Source of the DNA: Streptomyces olivaceoviridis
Lineage (GTDB): Bacteria; Actinomycetota; Actinomycetes; Streptomycetales; Streptomycetaceae
DNA length: 64,000 bases
Assembly: GCF_014650115.1 (NCBI RefSeq)
Contig: NZ_BMUI01000004.1
Coordinates: forward strand, 186,001 to 250,000
Direction of reading: 5' to 3'
Shown here: piece after piece, positions 1 to 8,361 of the stretch
Layout: each line of letters starts with the position of its first letter
Position numbering within the stretch: position 1 is the stretch's first letter
Made by a program: the position numbers and the translations under genes
The notes under the pieces: model-generated
The model's database searches: none
What the model saw: the letters and a program-made list of their open reading frames with translations, nothing else
Told to the model about the DNA's origin: nothing

Positions 1-315
1 CAGCGGTACGCCGAACAGGCCGCCATCGAACGCGCCGAGCGCGAGGGCCGGCCGACCATCTGGTCCCAGAAGCAGGCCGAGCCGGAACCCGAGCCGGAGA
101 TGGACCCCGAGCGCAAGAAGCTCATGGAACGGCCGCCGGGCATGTGGATGGAGGCCTTCTGGGACGGCCTGCGCGAGGGCATGCCCCCGGACACCCCCAC
201 CTCCCAACTGACCGACTTCACGCTCCACCCCACCAAGTACCTGCATCTGCTCAAGGATTCGGCCGACCCCGTCCAGGGCGCCACCGAGGCCGACGACGAG
301 GGGGACCTCAAGTGA
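1..315 (+). CDS. cvnA: Conservon sensor kinase-like protein CvnA, C-terminal end (partial)
   Basis: Only the last 104 codons lie in the window, reading in frame from base 1. The visible tail is hydrophilic, with an acidic EPEPEPE stretch, and has no kinase motif left. The identity comes from context: it overlaps the start of a roadblock protein, which is followed by DUF742, GTPase and P450 genes, the standard order of a Streptomyces conservon. In that family CvnA is a membrane histidine-kinase-like protein that nucleates the signalling complex. The stop TGA overlaps the GTG of the next gene, so translation is probably coupled. Confidence 0.7.
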   Translation, partial: QRYAEQAAIERAEREGRPTIWSQKQAEPEPEPEMDPERKKLMERPPGMWMEAFWDGLREGMPPDTPTSQLTDFTLHPTKYLHLLKDSADPVQGATEADDEGDLK

Positions 316-716
316 TTCAGCAGCGAGGCAACCTGGACTGGATGCTCAAGCAGCTCAACGACGGCGTGCCGGGCATCGAGATGATCGTGGTCCTCTCCGC
401 CGACGGCCTGCGCATCGCCCGCTACGGCGGCGACCCCGACGCCGCCGACCGGGTCGCCGCGGCCTGCGCGGGCGTGCAGAGCCTGGCCGGCGCCATCGTC
501 CAGGAGCTACCCGGCGCCGGCGACATGAAGACCGTCGTCTTCGAGATCGACGGCGGCTACTTCTACCTCATGAACGCCGGCCCCAACGCCTACCTCGCCG
601 TGCTCTCCGACGTGACCTGCGAACCGGGGCGGATGAGCGGCATGATGCGCGACCTCGTCGTCCGGATCGGCGCCCACCTCACCAGTCCGCCCCGGCGGAA
701 CGGGCAGACCGTATGA
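312..716 (+). CDS. cvnB: Roadblock/LC7 domain protein CvnB
   Basis: A 134-residue protein that is essentially one roadblock/LC7 domain (GIEMIVVLSADGLRIAR near the start, then YLAVLSDVTCEPG). These proteins act as small regulators of Ras-like GTPases; in conservons CvnB is thought to bind CvnD. I chose the GTG at 312, which overlaps the upstream TGA, because the domain begins directly after it (QQRGNLDWMLKQL). The longer open frame upstream is antisense-like GC-rich read-through inside cvnA. The stop overlaps the cvnC start in an ATGA. Confidence 0.88.
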   Translation: MIQQRGNLDWMLKQLNDGVPGIEMIVVLSADGLRIARYGGDPDAADRVAAACAGVQSLAGAIVQELPGAGDMKTVVFEIDGGYFYLMNAGPNAYLAVLSDVTCEPGRMSGMMRDLVVRIGAHLTSPPRRNGQTV

Positions 717-1147
717 CCCCTCCACGACGCACGCGGCGCCGGCCGCAGCCTCCGCCCGCTCCACAGCCCCCGCGGTCCCCGTCGGCGCAGGCGGCGGAGG
801 CGGCGGAGGCCAAGGGACCGGGCGACAACCCGGAACGGCTGTACTCCGTCGCCGGGTCCGGCGACGGCGCCCGCGCCGAACTCGATCTGGTGACCTTGAT
901 CGTGGCGCGCTCCGCGCCCCCGGTCTCCGCCACCCCGGAGCAGGCGGCGGTGCTCAGGCTCTGCAAGGCCCCCCTGTCCGTGGCGGAGCTGTCGGCCTAC
1001 CTCCGACTGCCGTTCAGCACGATGACCGTCCTGCTCACCGAGCTGATCACGGCCGAACTGGTGCAGGCGCGCGCCCCCATCGTCCGCCAGGCGCTCCCCG
1101 ACCGTTCACTCCTCGAAGCGGTGATGCATGGACTTCAAAGGCTCTGA
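713..1147 (+). CDS. cvnC: DUF742 protein CvnC
   Basis: A 144-residue DUF742 protein. The first 45 residues are a basic, proline-rich and low-complexity tail. The remainder carries the DUF742 winged-helix-like core (TLIVARSAPPVSATPEQAAV, then LPFSTMTVLLTELI). The biochemical role is unknown; in conservons it sits between the roadblock protein and the GTPase and is assumed to join a membrane-associated complex. The ATG overlaps the cvnB stop, and its own end overlaps the cvnD start by 20 bp. Confidence 0.88.
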   Translation: MTPPRRTRRRPQPPPAPQPPRSPSAQAAEAAEAKGPGDNPERLYSVAGSGDGARAELDLVTLIVARSAPPVSATPEQAAVLRLCKAPLSVAELSAYLRLPFSTMTVLLTELITAELVQARAPIVRQALPDRSLLEAVMHGLQRL

Positions 1148-1748
1148 CACGCTCCCCGGCCCGCGCACCGAGGACCACCTGCCGCACACCGCACAGGCCG
1201 CGGTGAAGATCGTGATCGTGGGCGGCTTCGGCGTCGGCAAGACCACCATGGTCGGTTCGGTCAGCGAGATCAGACCGCTGACCACCGAGGAGACCATGAC
1301 CCAGGCCGGCATCGGCGTCGACGACGACTACGGCTCCGAGTCCAAGACGGCCACCACCGTGGCCATGGACTTCGGCCGGATCAGCATCACCGAGAAGCTG
1401 GTGCTCTACCTCTTCGGCACCCCCGGCCAGGAGCGCTTCTGGTTCCTGTGGAACGGCCTGTTCGAAGGCGCCCTCGGCGCGGTCGTCCTGGTCGACACCC
1501 GGCGCCTGGAGGTCAGCTTCGACGTGATGGGCCGGCTGGAGGAGGGCGGCGTGCCCTTCGTCGTCGCCGTCAACTCCTTCCCGGACGCCCCCCGTTACCC
1601 GGTCGAGGAACTGCGCACCGCCCTCGACCTGAGCCCGGACGTCCCGATCATCGACTGCGATGTGCGCCGCCGGGCATCCAGCAAGGACGTACTGATGACC
1701 CTGATGGGCTTCCTGCACTCCCTCGCCATGTCCGGCGCCCTCACCTGA
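1128..1748 (+). CDS. cvnD: Conservon Ras-like GTPase CvnD
   Basis: A 206-residue small GTPase of the prokaryotic MglA/conservon type. The P-loop GGFGVGKTT lies at residues 32-40 and the switch II region reads LFGTPGQERFWF, with GQER in place of the eukaryotic DTAGQE. The guanine-specificity motif is atypical: VAVNSF replaces NKxD, a common conservon feature. It is expected to cycle GTP/GDP in response to CvnA and CvnB. The ATG lies 20 bp inside cvnC, so the four genes are translationally coupled. Confidence 0.9.
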   Translation: MDFKGSDTLPGPRTEDHLPHTAQAAVKIVIVGGFGVGKTTMVGSVSEIRPLTTEETMTQAGIGVDDDYGSESKTATTVAMDFGRISITEKLVLYLFGTPGQERFWFLWNGLFEGALGAVVLVDTRRLEVSFDVMGRLEEGGVPFVVAVNSFPDAPRYPVEELRTALDLSPDVPIIDCDVRRRASSKDVLMTLMGFLHSLAMSGALT

Positions 1749-1794
1749 CCGGCAGCCCACCGACCCCGCCCCCTTCCGCTCCGGAGCGACCACT

Positions 1795-3288
1795 GTGACG
1801 CCTGAATCCCCCTCACCGACCGGGACACCCGACACCCTCTCCGCTCCGCCACCGGGCTGCCCCGCGCACGGCCTCGGCCTTGGGAGCCCGCGCCGGCTCC
1901 ACGGCCCCGACGCGGAGGACCTCGGCGACCTCTACGAGCGCCTGCGCGAGGAGCACGGCCCCGTGGCGCCCGTGCTGCTCCACGACGACGTACCGATGTG
2001 GGTGGTCCTCGGCCACGCCGAGAACCTCCAACTCGTGCGCAACCCCTCGCAGTTCACCCGGGACAGCCGGATCTGGACCCCGCTGCGCGAGGGCACGGTC
2101 AAGCCCGACCACCCGCTCATGCCGCACATCGCCTGGCAGCCCGTCTGCTCCCACGCCGAGGGCGAGGAGCACAAGCGGCTGCGCGGCGCGGTCACAGCGG
2201 CCATGGAGACCATCGACCACCGCGGGGTGCGCCGGCACATCGGCCGCTACACCCAGATCCTGGTCAACAGCTTCTGCGAGCGGGGCCGGGCCGAGCTGGT
2301 CTCCCAGTTCGCCGAGCACCTGCCGATGGCCGTGATGTGCGAGATCCTCGGCATGCCGGAGGAGTACAACGACCGGATGGTGCAGGCCGCCCGTGACGCG
2401 CTCAAGGGCACCGAGACCGCCATCCAGAGCCACGCCTACGTCATGGACGCGCTCAGCCGGCTCACCACCCGGCGGCGCGTCCGGCCCGAGGACGACTTCA
2501 CCAGCCACCTCCTCACCCACCCGGCCGGGCTCGGCGACGACGAGGTCCGCGAACACCTGCGGGTCGTCCTCTTCGCCGCCTACGAGGCCACCGCGAACCT
2601 CCTCGCCAACGCGCTGCGCATGGTCCTCACCGAGCCGGGGTTCCGGGCCCAGCTCAACGGCGGCCAGATGACCGTGCCGGAGGCGATCGAGCAGTCCCTG
2701 TGGGACGAGCCGCCGTTCAGCACGGTCTTCGGCTACTACGCCAAGCAGGACACCGAGCTGGGCGGCCGGCAGATCCGCAAGGGCGACGGGCTGCTCTTCG
2801 CGCCCGCGCCGGGCAACGTCGACCCGCGGGTGCGGCCCGACCTGTCCGCGAGCATGCAGGGCAACCGCGCCCATCTCGCCTTCGGCGGCGGCCCGCACGA
2901 GTGCCCCGGCCAGGACATCGGCCGCGCCATCGCGGACGTAGGCGTGGACGCGCTGCTCACCCGGCTGTCCGACATCCAGCTCGACTGCGCCGAGGAGGAC
3001 CTGCGCTGGCGGTCGTCCATCGCCTCCCGGCACCTGGTGGCCCTGCCGGTGCGCTTCGAACCGAAGCCGCAGCAGGACGTCGACATGCCGCCGCGGGCCA
3101 TGCCCCTCCCGGCGCAGCGCTCCGACTGGCAGGTCGGCACCCTGAGCAGCGACCCGGCCCCGGCCGCCGAGCCGACCCCGGCACCCGCCCGCGCGTCCTT
3201 CGTCCCGGCCCCCGCCCCGCCGGCCCCGGAACCGCCGCGCCCCCGGGGTCTGTGGGGCCGACTGCTGCGCTGGTGGCGCGCGGAGTGA
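1795..3288 (+). CDS. CYP157-like cytochrome P450 of the conservon (CvnE/RarE type)
   Basis: A 497-residue cytochrome P450 with GTG start. The heme loop FGGGPHECPGQDIGR is present, with thiolate ligand Cys370. The K-helix ExxR motif, normally invariant, is replaced by EQSLW at 299-303. That is the hallmark reported for the CYP157 family, members of which sit in conservons. The I-helix reads LFAAYEAT. After the P450 core (about residue 425) there is a 70-residue Pro/Ala-rich tail ending in WGRLLRWWRAE, not part of a normal P450. No ferredoxin gene is adjacent. The gap to cvnD is 46 bp. The substrate is unknown and catalysis itself is uncertain. Confidence 0.88.
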   Translation: MTPESPSPTGTPDTLSAPPPGCPAHGLGLGSPRRLHGPDAEDLGDLYERLREEHGPVAPVLLHDDVPMWVVLGHAENLQLVRNPSQFTRDSRIWTPLREGTVKPDHPLMPHIAWQPVCSHAEGEEHKRLRGAVTAAMETIDHRGVRRHIGRYTQILVNSFCERGRAELVSQFAEHLPMAVMCEILGMPEEYNDRMVQAARDALKGTETAIQSHAYVMDALSRLTTRRRVRPEDDFTSHLLTHPAGLGDDEVREHLRVVLFAAYEATANLLANALRMVLTEPGFRAQLNGGQMTVPEAIEQSLWDEPPFSTVFGYYAKQDTELGGRQIRKGDGLLFAPAPGNVDPRVRPDLSASMQGNRAHLAFGGGPHECPGQDIGRAIADVGVDALLTRLSDIQLDCAEEDLRWRSSIASRHLVALPVRFEPKPQQDVDMPPRAMPLPAQRSDWQVGTLSSDPAPAAEPTPAPARASFVPAPAPPAPEPPRPRGLWGRLLRWWRAE

Positions 3289-3514
3289 CAGCGGTGCCGT
3301 GCCCCCGGCGGTCCCGGCGTGGCACGGTCACCCGGGGGCTCCGCCCGCGGGGCACGCCCGGCGGGGGCAGGGCCGGACAGTGGGGTCGGCGTGCCGTTCG
3401 GGGGCGGTGTGTCCCGGCTGGCTCTGGCTGGTGGGCGCCGTCCGGTGGGGGCGGTTTCCCCGCCTTGGCCAGGTGCCGTCCGCCCCGGCCTCGTGCGGCG
3501 TCCCCCACCGGGGC

Positions 3515-4468
3515 TTAGAGGGTCCCGTCCGCCCAGGCCCCGTGTGACGTCCACGCGCGCAGGGCGCGGGCGCTGGTGAACGTGTGTTCCGTGCCGGTGA
3601 CCGGGTCGGTGAACTCCAGCCCGCGCGCGAGCAGTTGCAGGGGGCGGCGGAAGTCGCCGGCCGGTACCGGGGCGGTCACCTCGGGGTACAGCGGGTCGCC
3701 GAGGATGGGCACGCCCAGTGCGGTCAGGTGCACCCGGAGCTGGTGGGTCTGCCCGGTGGTCGGCACGAGCCGGTAGCGGCCGAGCCCGGCCCGGTGTCCG
3801 GCCAGTTCCACCCGGGTCTCCGCGTTCGGCTCGCCCGGCACCTCCCGCGCGGCCGGCACCCCGCGCTCCTTCACGATCCTGCTGCGCACGGTCCGGGGCA
3901 GCACGAGCGCGGGGTCGTACGGCGCCACCGCCTCGTACTCCTTGCGCACCCGCCGGTCCCGGAACAGCGACTGGTACGCGCCCCGCTCCTCGGGCCGCAC
4001 GGTGAACAGCACCAGTCCGGCGGTGAGCCGGTCCAGCCGGTGCGCCGCCGTCAGCGTCGGGATGCCCAGCTCACGCCGGAGCCGGGCCAGCGCGGTCTCG
4101 GCGACGTGCGCACCACGCGGGGTCGTGGCCAGGAAGTGCGGCTTGTCGGCCACCACGATGTGCTCGTCCCGGTACACCACCTCGACCGGGAACGGCACCG
4201 GCACCTCGGCGGGCAGCTCGCGGTGGAACCAGACGAACATCCCCGGCCGGTACGGCGCGTCCGGCGCCACGGCCCGCCCGTCGGCCCCGACCACCAGCCC
4301 GGCGGCGAACATCGACTCGACCACCCCGGCCGGGGCCCCCGTCAGCCGCTCCACCAGATGCTCCCGCACGGTGGCCCACGCCCCGTCCACGGGCAGCCGG
4401 ACGCGCACGGGGTCCACGCCCTCGCGCTGGGGCAGCGGGGCGGGCGGGGGCGGGGTACGGCGTCTCAT
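3515..4468 (-). CDS. RluA-family RNA pseudouridine synthase
   Basis: A 317-residue protein with the RluA/RsuA-type catalytic motif AAHRLDRLTAGLVLFT (catalytic Asp in HRLDR) and the C-terminal TGQTHQLRVHLTALGVPILGDPLY signature region. It isomerises uridine to pseudouridine in rRNA or tRNA; the exact target cannot be told. The N-terminal 90 residues are not a clear S4 domain. I chose the ATG at 4468 because the domain content starts soon after (MRRRTPPP); the frame stays open far upstream only because of GC content. Confidence 0.85.
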   Translation of the reverse strand: MRRRTPPPPAPLPQREGVDPVRVRLPVDGAWATVREHLVERLTGAPAGVVESMFAAGLVVGADGRAVAPDAPYRPGMFVWFHRELPAEVPVPFPVEVVYRDEHIVVADKPHFLATTPRGAHVAETALARLRRELGIPTLTAAHRLDRLTAGLVLFTVRPEERGAYQSLFRDRRVRKEYEAVAPYDPALVLPRTVRSRIVKERGVPAAREVPGEPNAETRVELAGHRAGLGRYRLVPTTGQTHQLRVHLTALGVPILGDPLYPEVTAPVPAGDFRRPLQLLARGLEFTDPVTGTEHTFTSARALRAWTSHGAWADGTL

Positions 4469-4555
4469 CGCGGTCAAGGGTACGGGGGCACGCTCACCCC
4501 GGTGGCCGTCGGGAAGAGGCGGTCCGCCGGTCCCGCACTCGGCAGGATAGGGATC

Positions 4556-5137
4556 ATGCCGTTTCTCACCAGCCCCGTCCTGACCCCCGGCGCCCTCGCC
4601 CGTGCCCCGCAGCCCGCCCTCCCCGCCGCCGGCGGCACGCTCCTGCGTCCGTGGCGGGCCGAGGACGCGCCCGCCGTGCACGCCGCCTTCGAGGACCCGG
4701 TGCTGCGCCAGTGGCACGGCCGGTCCTGCGAGTCCGCGGAGGAGGCGGCCGGCTGGATCGCGCAGTGGCGCGGGGGGTGGGCGGACGAGCGCGACGCGCA
4801 GTGGGCCGTCGTGGACGAGGGCACGGACGAGCTGCTGGGCCGGGTCGCGCTGCGCCAGATCGTGCTCGGCGACGGCGTCGCCGAGATCGCGTACTGGACG
4901 GTGGCGGGGGCGCGGGGCCGGGGCGTCGCCCTGCGCGCCGCGACGGCCCTGACCCACTGGGCCTTCGAGGAGATCGGTTTCCACCGCCTGGAACTCATGC
5001 ACGCGCTCGCCAACCCCGCTTCCTGCCGGGTCGCAGGCAAGGCCGGCTTCGCCCTGGAGGGCACCAAGCGCAGCGCCTACCTCCACCAGGACGGCTGGCA
5101 CGACATGCACCTGCACGCGCGTGTACGGGGTGACTGA
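4556..5137 (+). CDS. GNAT family N-acetyltransferase (RimJ/RimL-like)
   Basis: A 193-residue GNAT acetyltransferase. It has the RimJ/RimL order: LLRPWRAEDAPAV at the first strand, AEIAYWTVAGARGRGVALRA as the acetyl-CoA pyrophosphate loop, and FHRLELMHALANPASCRVAGKAGF near the C-terminus. It would transfer acetyl from acetyl-CoA to an amine; the substrate is unknown. The gene diverges from the pseudouridine synthase, with 87 bp between the starts. The ATG at 4556 is the first start compatible with the domain. Confidence 0.85.
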   Translation: MPFLTSPVLTPGALARAPQPALPAAGGTLLRPWRAEDAPAVHAAFEDPVLRQWHGRSCESAEEAAGWIAQWRGGWADERDAQWAVVDEGTDELLGRVALRQIVLGDGVAEIAYWTVAGARGRGVALRAATALTHWAFEEIGFHRLELMHALANPASCRVAGKAGFALEGTKRSAYLHQDGWHDMHLHARVRGD

Positions 5138-5226
5138 CCCGGCGGGACTCCGCGGGAGCGGCGGACGGGGAACCGGGCGTACGAAAGCGGCGGCACCCCT
5201 CCCGGGTGCCGCCGCCCTCCGCTCGC

Positions 5227-6075
5227 TCAGGCAGCCGCCGCCGGGCCGCCCTCCTGCTCCGCCTCGATCCGGGCGTTCCACTCCCGCTTGGAGGCCTGCC
5301 AGCCGTCCTCGTTGTGGCCGAGCCGCCAGTAACCGGAGATCGACAGGTCCTCGCGCGGGATCTGGCGCTCGACCCGCAGCAGCCGGCGCAACTCCTTCAC
5401 GAAGCTCGCCTCGCCGTGCACGAACGCGTGCGGCCGGCCCGCCGGGAACTCCAGCCCGCGTACGGCCTCCACCAGGGCCTCGCCGACCGGCCGGTCCCCG
5501 CGGTGCAGCCAGACGACCGGCACCTCGGTGTCGATCTTCTGCTCCTCCTCGGGGCCGGAGACCTCGATGAACGCGTGCGCACGGGCACCGGCGGGCAGCG
5601 TCTCCAGGGCGCGGGCGATGGCGGGCAGCGCGCTCTCGTCCCCGGCGAGCAGGTGCCAGTCGGCATCGAGGTCGGGCGCGTACGCGCCGCCGGGGCCCAT
5701 GAAGCGCACGATGTCGCCGGGCCGCGCGCGCAGCGCCCAGGGGCCGGCCAGGCCCTCGTCGCCGTGGACCACGAAGTCCAGGGTCAGCTCGCGCTGAACG
5801 GGGTCCCAGGCGCGCACGGTGTAGGTCCGGGTCACCGGCCACTGCTCGCGCGGGAACTCGGCGCGGATCCGCTCCAGGTCGAAGGGCTCCGGGTAGGTGA
5901 CACCGGCGGCGCCGAACAGCAGCTTCACATAGTGGTCGGTGCAGGTGTCCGCGGCGAATCCAGCCAGGCCCTCGCCACCGAGCACCACGCGCTGCATGTG
6001 CGGGGTCAGCCGCTCGGTGCGCACCACCTGGGCGGTATGGGGCTTGCGCGGCTTTCGTCCCGGACGCTCTGCCAT
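5227..6075 (-). CDS. Siderophore-interacting FAD-binding reductase (SIP family)
   Basis: A 282-residue SIP-family flavoprotein, cytoplasmic, expected to reduce ferric siderophores with NAD(P)H or ferredoxin electrons. The FAD-binding motif RTYTVRAW and the family C-terminus (FVHGEASFVKELRRLLRVER, then SGYWRLGHNEDGWQ) are present. The GTG at 6078 is also in frame, but AGGAGG at 6081-6086 is 5 nt from the ATG at 6075, which fits better. An iron-box-like sequence lies just upstream, so repression by iron through a DmdR/IdeR-type regulator is likely. Confidence 0.92.
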   Translation of the reverse strand: MAERPGRKPRKPHTAQVVRTERLTPHMQRVVLGGEGLAGFAADTCTDHYVKLLFGAAGVTYPEPFDLERIRAEFPREQWPVTRTYTVRAWDPVQRELTLDFVVHGDEGLAGPWALRARPGDIVRFMGPGGAYAPDLDADWHLLAGDESALPAIARALETLPAGARAHAFIEVSGPEEEQKIDTEVPVVWLHRGDRPVGEALVEAVRGLEFPAGRPHAFVHGEASFVKELRRLLRVERQIPREDLSISGYWRLGHNEDGWQASKREWNARIEAEQEGGPAAAA

Positions 6076-6096
6076 CACGGCCTCCTGCGGGGTCGG

Positions 6097-6115
6097 TTAG
6101 GTTTACCTAAGTTAG
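6097..6115. promoter_or_regulatory. Iron box (DtxR/DmdR-type operator)
   Basis: The sequence TTAGGTTTACCTAAGTTAG contains the inverted repeat TTAGGT-TT-ACCTAA, followed by a further TTAG half-site. This matches the actinobacterial iron-box pattern TTAGGTNAGNCTNACCTAA in its outer arms. It lies about 20 bp upstream of the siderophore-interacting protein start. The link to iron repression is inference from motif and target gene. Confidence 0.75.
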
Positions 6116-6209
6116 CACCTCGCGCCGATTCAACACCTCTTCGATGAGCGTTCGATGAGATCCCTTTGCCGGAATATGGGCCGGCCTCACGCCGCACTGT
6201 GAGCCGGCC

Positions 6210-7130
6210 TCACTCCGCGAGCGTGGTCAGCAGCCGCTGCAAGGAGCCGCCGAGGCCCCACCGGTGCGTCAGCGCCTCCAGTGCCGCCGGGTCGTGCTGG
6301 GTGTGCGGCAGGGCCGTGTCGACGTCCGGCAGCGGCACGTCGTCGGCGACCCGCACCACCTTCGGGGCGACCGCGAGATACGGCCGGGCCTCGGTGAGCC
6401 GCTTGCGCTGCGACGGCGTGAGCTTCGCCCGCGGGTCGTCGACCGCCGTCATGATCCCGGCCAGGTCGCCGAACTCGGCGAGCAGCTTCGCGGCCGTCTT
6501 CTCGCCGATGCCGGCCACGCCCGGCAGTCCGTCGCTCGGATCGCCGCGCAGCAGCGCCAGATCCGCGTACCCCCGCCCGTCGACGCCATACTTCTCGCGC
6601 AGCGCCGCCTCGTCGGTCAGCTGGAGCGTGCCGACGCCCTTCACCGGATACAGCACCCGGACCTCGCGCTCGTCGTCCACGAGCTGATACAGGTCGCGGT
6701 CGCCGGTGACGATGTCCACCGGGCCCCCGGCCCGCGCGGTGAACGTGCCGATCACATCGTCCGCCTCGTACCCCGCGACCCCGACGCGGGCGATCCCGAT
6801 CGCGTCCAGCACGTCCTCGATCACCGGCACCTGCGGGGCGAGGGTGTCCGGCACCTCCTCCTCGTCCGGTGCGCCCTCGTGCTCCTCGGCGACCCGGTGC
6901 GCCTTGTAGGTGGGGATGAGGTCTACCCGCCACTGCGGGCGCCAGTCGGCGTCCATGCAGGCCACCAGGTGCTCCGGGCGGTGGTCCTTGACCAGCCGGT
7001 CGATGAAGTCCAGCAGCCCGCGCACCGCGTTGACGGGCGTGCCGTCCGGCGCCTTCACGGAGTCCGGGACGCCGAAGTAGGCGCGGAAGTACAGCGAGGC
7101 GGTGTCAAGGAGCATGAGTCGTCCGGTCAC
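6210..7130 (-). CDS. 5'-3' exonuclease (FEN/PIN-like, DNA polymerase I N-domain type)
   Basis: A 306-residue stand-alone 5'-3' exonuclease homologous to the N-terminal domain of DNA polymerase I. Metal-binding acidic motifs are intact: LLDTASLYFRAY, ACMDADWRPQW, YEADDVIGTF and TGDRDLYQL. The helix-hairpin-helix GVAGIGEKTAAKLL follows. It would remove RNA primers or flaps. The start is uncertain: GTG 7130 (VTGRLMLLD) is used here, with ATG 7115 as an alternative; neither has a strong ribosome-binding site. The gene diverges from the betaine transporter operon. Confidence 0.9.
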   Translation of the reverse strand: MTGRLMLLDTASLYFRAYFGVPDSVKAPDGTPVNAVRGLLDFIDRLVKDHRPEHLVACMDADWRPQWRVDLIPTYKAHRVAEEHEGAPDEEEVPDTLAPQVPVIEDVLDAIGIARVGVAGYEADDVIGTFTARAGGPVDIVTGDRDLYQLVDDEREVRVLYPVKGVGTLQLTDEAALREKYGVDGRGYADLALLRGDPSDGLPGVAGIGEKTAAKLLAEFGDLAGIMTAVDDPRAKLTPSQRKRLTEARPYLAVAPKVVRVADDVPLPDVDTALPHTQHDPAALEALTHRWGLGGSLQRLLTTLAE

Positions 7131-7284
7131 GCACGCATCATGCCGCACGGCACCGACAGCGGCCCCCGCTCCCGGAACGCGTTGCGTCACGCGCATCGCC
7201 GTGAACCCGGCCACTCGCGCGTTTGCCCCGGCCCGGTCTGGGGAGGCGCGGCCTCTGTCCCGTCCCCGAAGACGAGAGGTCCGC

Positions 7285-8361
7285 GTGTCAGCCAGGCTTG
7301 AGGTGGAGCATCTGTACAAGGTGTTCGGCAGACGACCCGACGAAGCTGTGGAACGCCTCCGCGAGGGCGCCGACCGGACGGAGCTGCGCGCCGACGGCAC
7401 GACCGCCGCAGTGATCGACGCGTCCTTCCGCGTCGAGGCCGGCGAGATCTTCGTCGTCATGGGGCTGTCGGGCTCCGGCAAGTCCACTCTGCTGCGCACG
7501 CTCAACGGGCTGCTGGAGCCGACCGCGGGCACCGTGCGCTTCGACGGCCAGGACCTGACCGCGCTCACCGACCGGGCGCTGCGCGAACTGCGCTCCAGGA
7601 AGATCAGCATGGTCTTCCAGCACTTCGCGCTGTTCCCGCACCGCAGCGTCCGCGACAACGCCGCCTACGGCCTGGAAGTGCAGGGCGTGCCCCGCGCCGA
7701 GCGCGAGCGCCGCGCCGACGAGGCGCTCGCCCTGTGCGGCCTGGCCGGCTGGGAGACGTCCTGGCCCGACGAGCTGTCCGGCGGCATGCAGCAGCGCGTC
7801 GGCCTCGCCCGCGCCCTCGCCACCGACGCCGACGTCCTGCTGATGGACGAGTCCTTCAGCGCCCTGGACCCGCTGATCCGCCGTGACATGCAGGACCAGC
7901 TGCTGGAACTCCAGAAGACCCTGAAGAAGACCATCGTCTTCATCACCCACGACCTCAACGAGGCCATGCGGCTCGGCGACCGCATCGCCGTGATGCGCGA
8001 CGGCCGCATCGTCCAGACCGGCACCGCCGAGGACATCCTGCTGCGCCCCGCGAACGACTACGTCGCCTCCTTCATCCAGGACGTCGACCGGTCCCGGGTG
8101 CTGACGGCGGGTGCCCTCATGGACACCTCGGTCACGGCCGACGCCCCGCTGTGCGGCTGCGAGACCGCGACCCGCGAGACCCCGTTCGCCGAGCTGTGCG
8201 CGATCAGCGCCCGGCTGTCCCACCGCGTCTCGGTCGTGGACGAGGCGCACCGCGTCGTCGGTGTCGTCCCCCGGCAGCGCCTGGTCGGCTTCCTCGGCGA
8301 GGAGGCGGCCGGTCCAGCGCCCTGTGACAACCCGCGGGGGAAGGTGATCGGCCGTGCCTAG
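7285..8361 (+). CDS. Glycine betaine/proline ABC transporter ATP-binding protein (ProV/OpuAA-like)
   Basis: A 358-residue ABC ATPase for quaternary ammonium osmoprotectants. Walker A GLSGSGKST, signature LSGGMQQRVGLARAL, Walker B VLLMDESFSALD and the switch FITHDL are all present. The LLEPTAGTVRFDGQDL region and long N-terminus are typical of the ProV group. The C-terminal 80 residues hold a reduced CBS-like region (RVSVVDEAHRVVGVVP), which in OpuA senses ionic strength. GTG 7285 follows GAGAGG. It overlaps the permease gene by 8 bp, so one operon. Confidence 0.92.
   Translation: MSARLEVEHLYKVFGRRPDEAVERLREGADRTELRADGTTAAVIDASFRVEAGEIFVVMGLSGSGKSTLLRTLNGLLEPTAGTVRFDGQDLTALTDRALRELRSRKISMVFQHFALFPHRSVRDNAAYGLEVQGVPRAERERRADEALALCGLAGWETSWPDELSGGMQQRVGLARALATDADVLLMDESFSALDPLIRRDMQDQLLELQKTLKKTIVFITHDLNEAMRLGDRIAVMRDGRIVQTGTAEDILLRPANDYVASFIQDVDRSRVLTAGALMDTSVTADAPLCGCETATRETPFAELCAISARLSHRVSVVDEAHRVVGVVPRQRLVGFLGEEAAGPAPCDNPRGKVIGRA

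Noticed and set aside
3289..3514. Possible small gene between the P450 and the pseudouridine synthase
   Set aside because: Short frames there have no start signal or recognisable content; treated as intergenic with nothing assigned.
4469..5842. Long open frame continuing upstream of the pseudouridine synthase on the minus strand
   Set aside because: It is antisense to the acetyltransferase and the siderophore-interacting protein, has low-complexity Arg/Pro/Gly translation and no ribosome-binding site; a GC-bias artefact.
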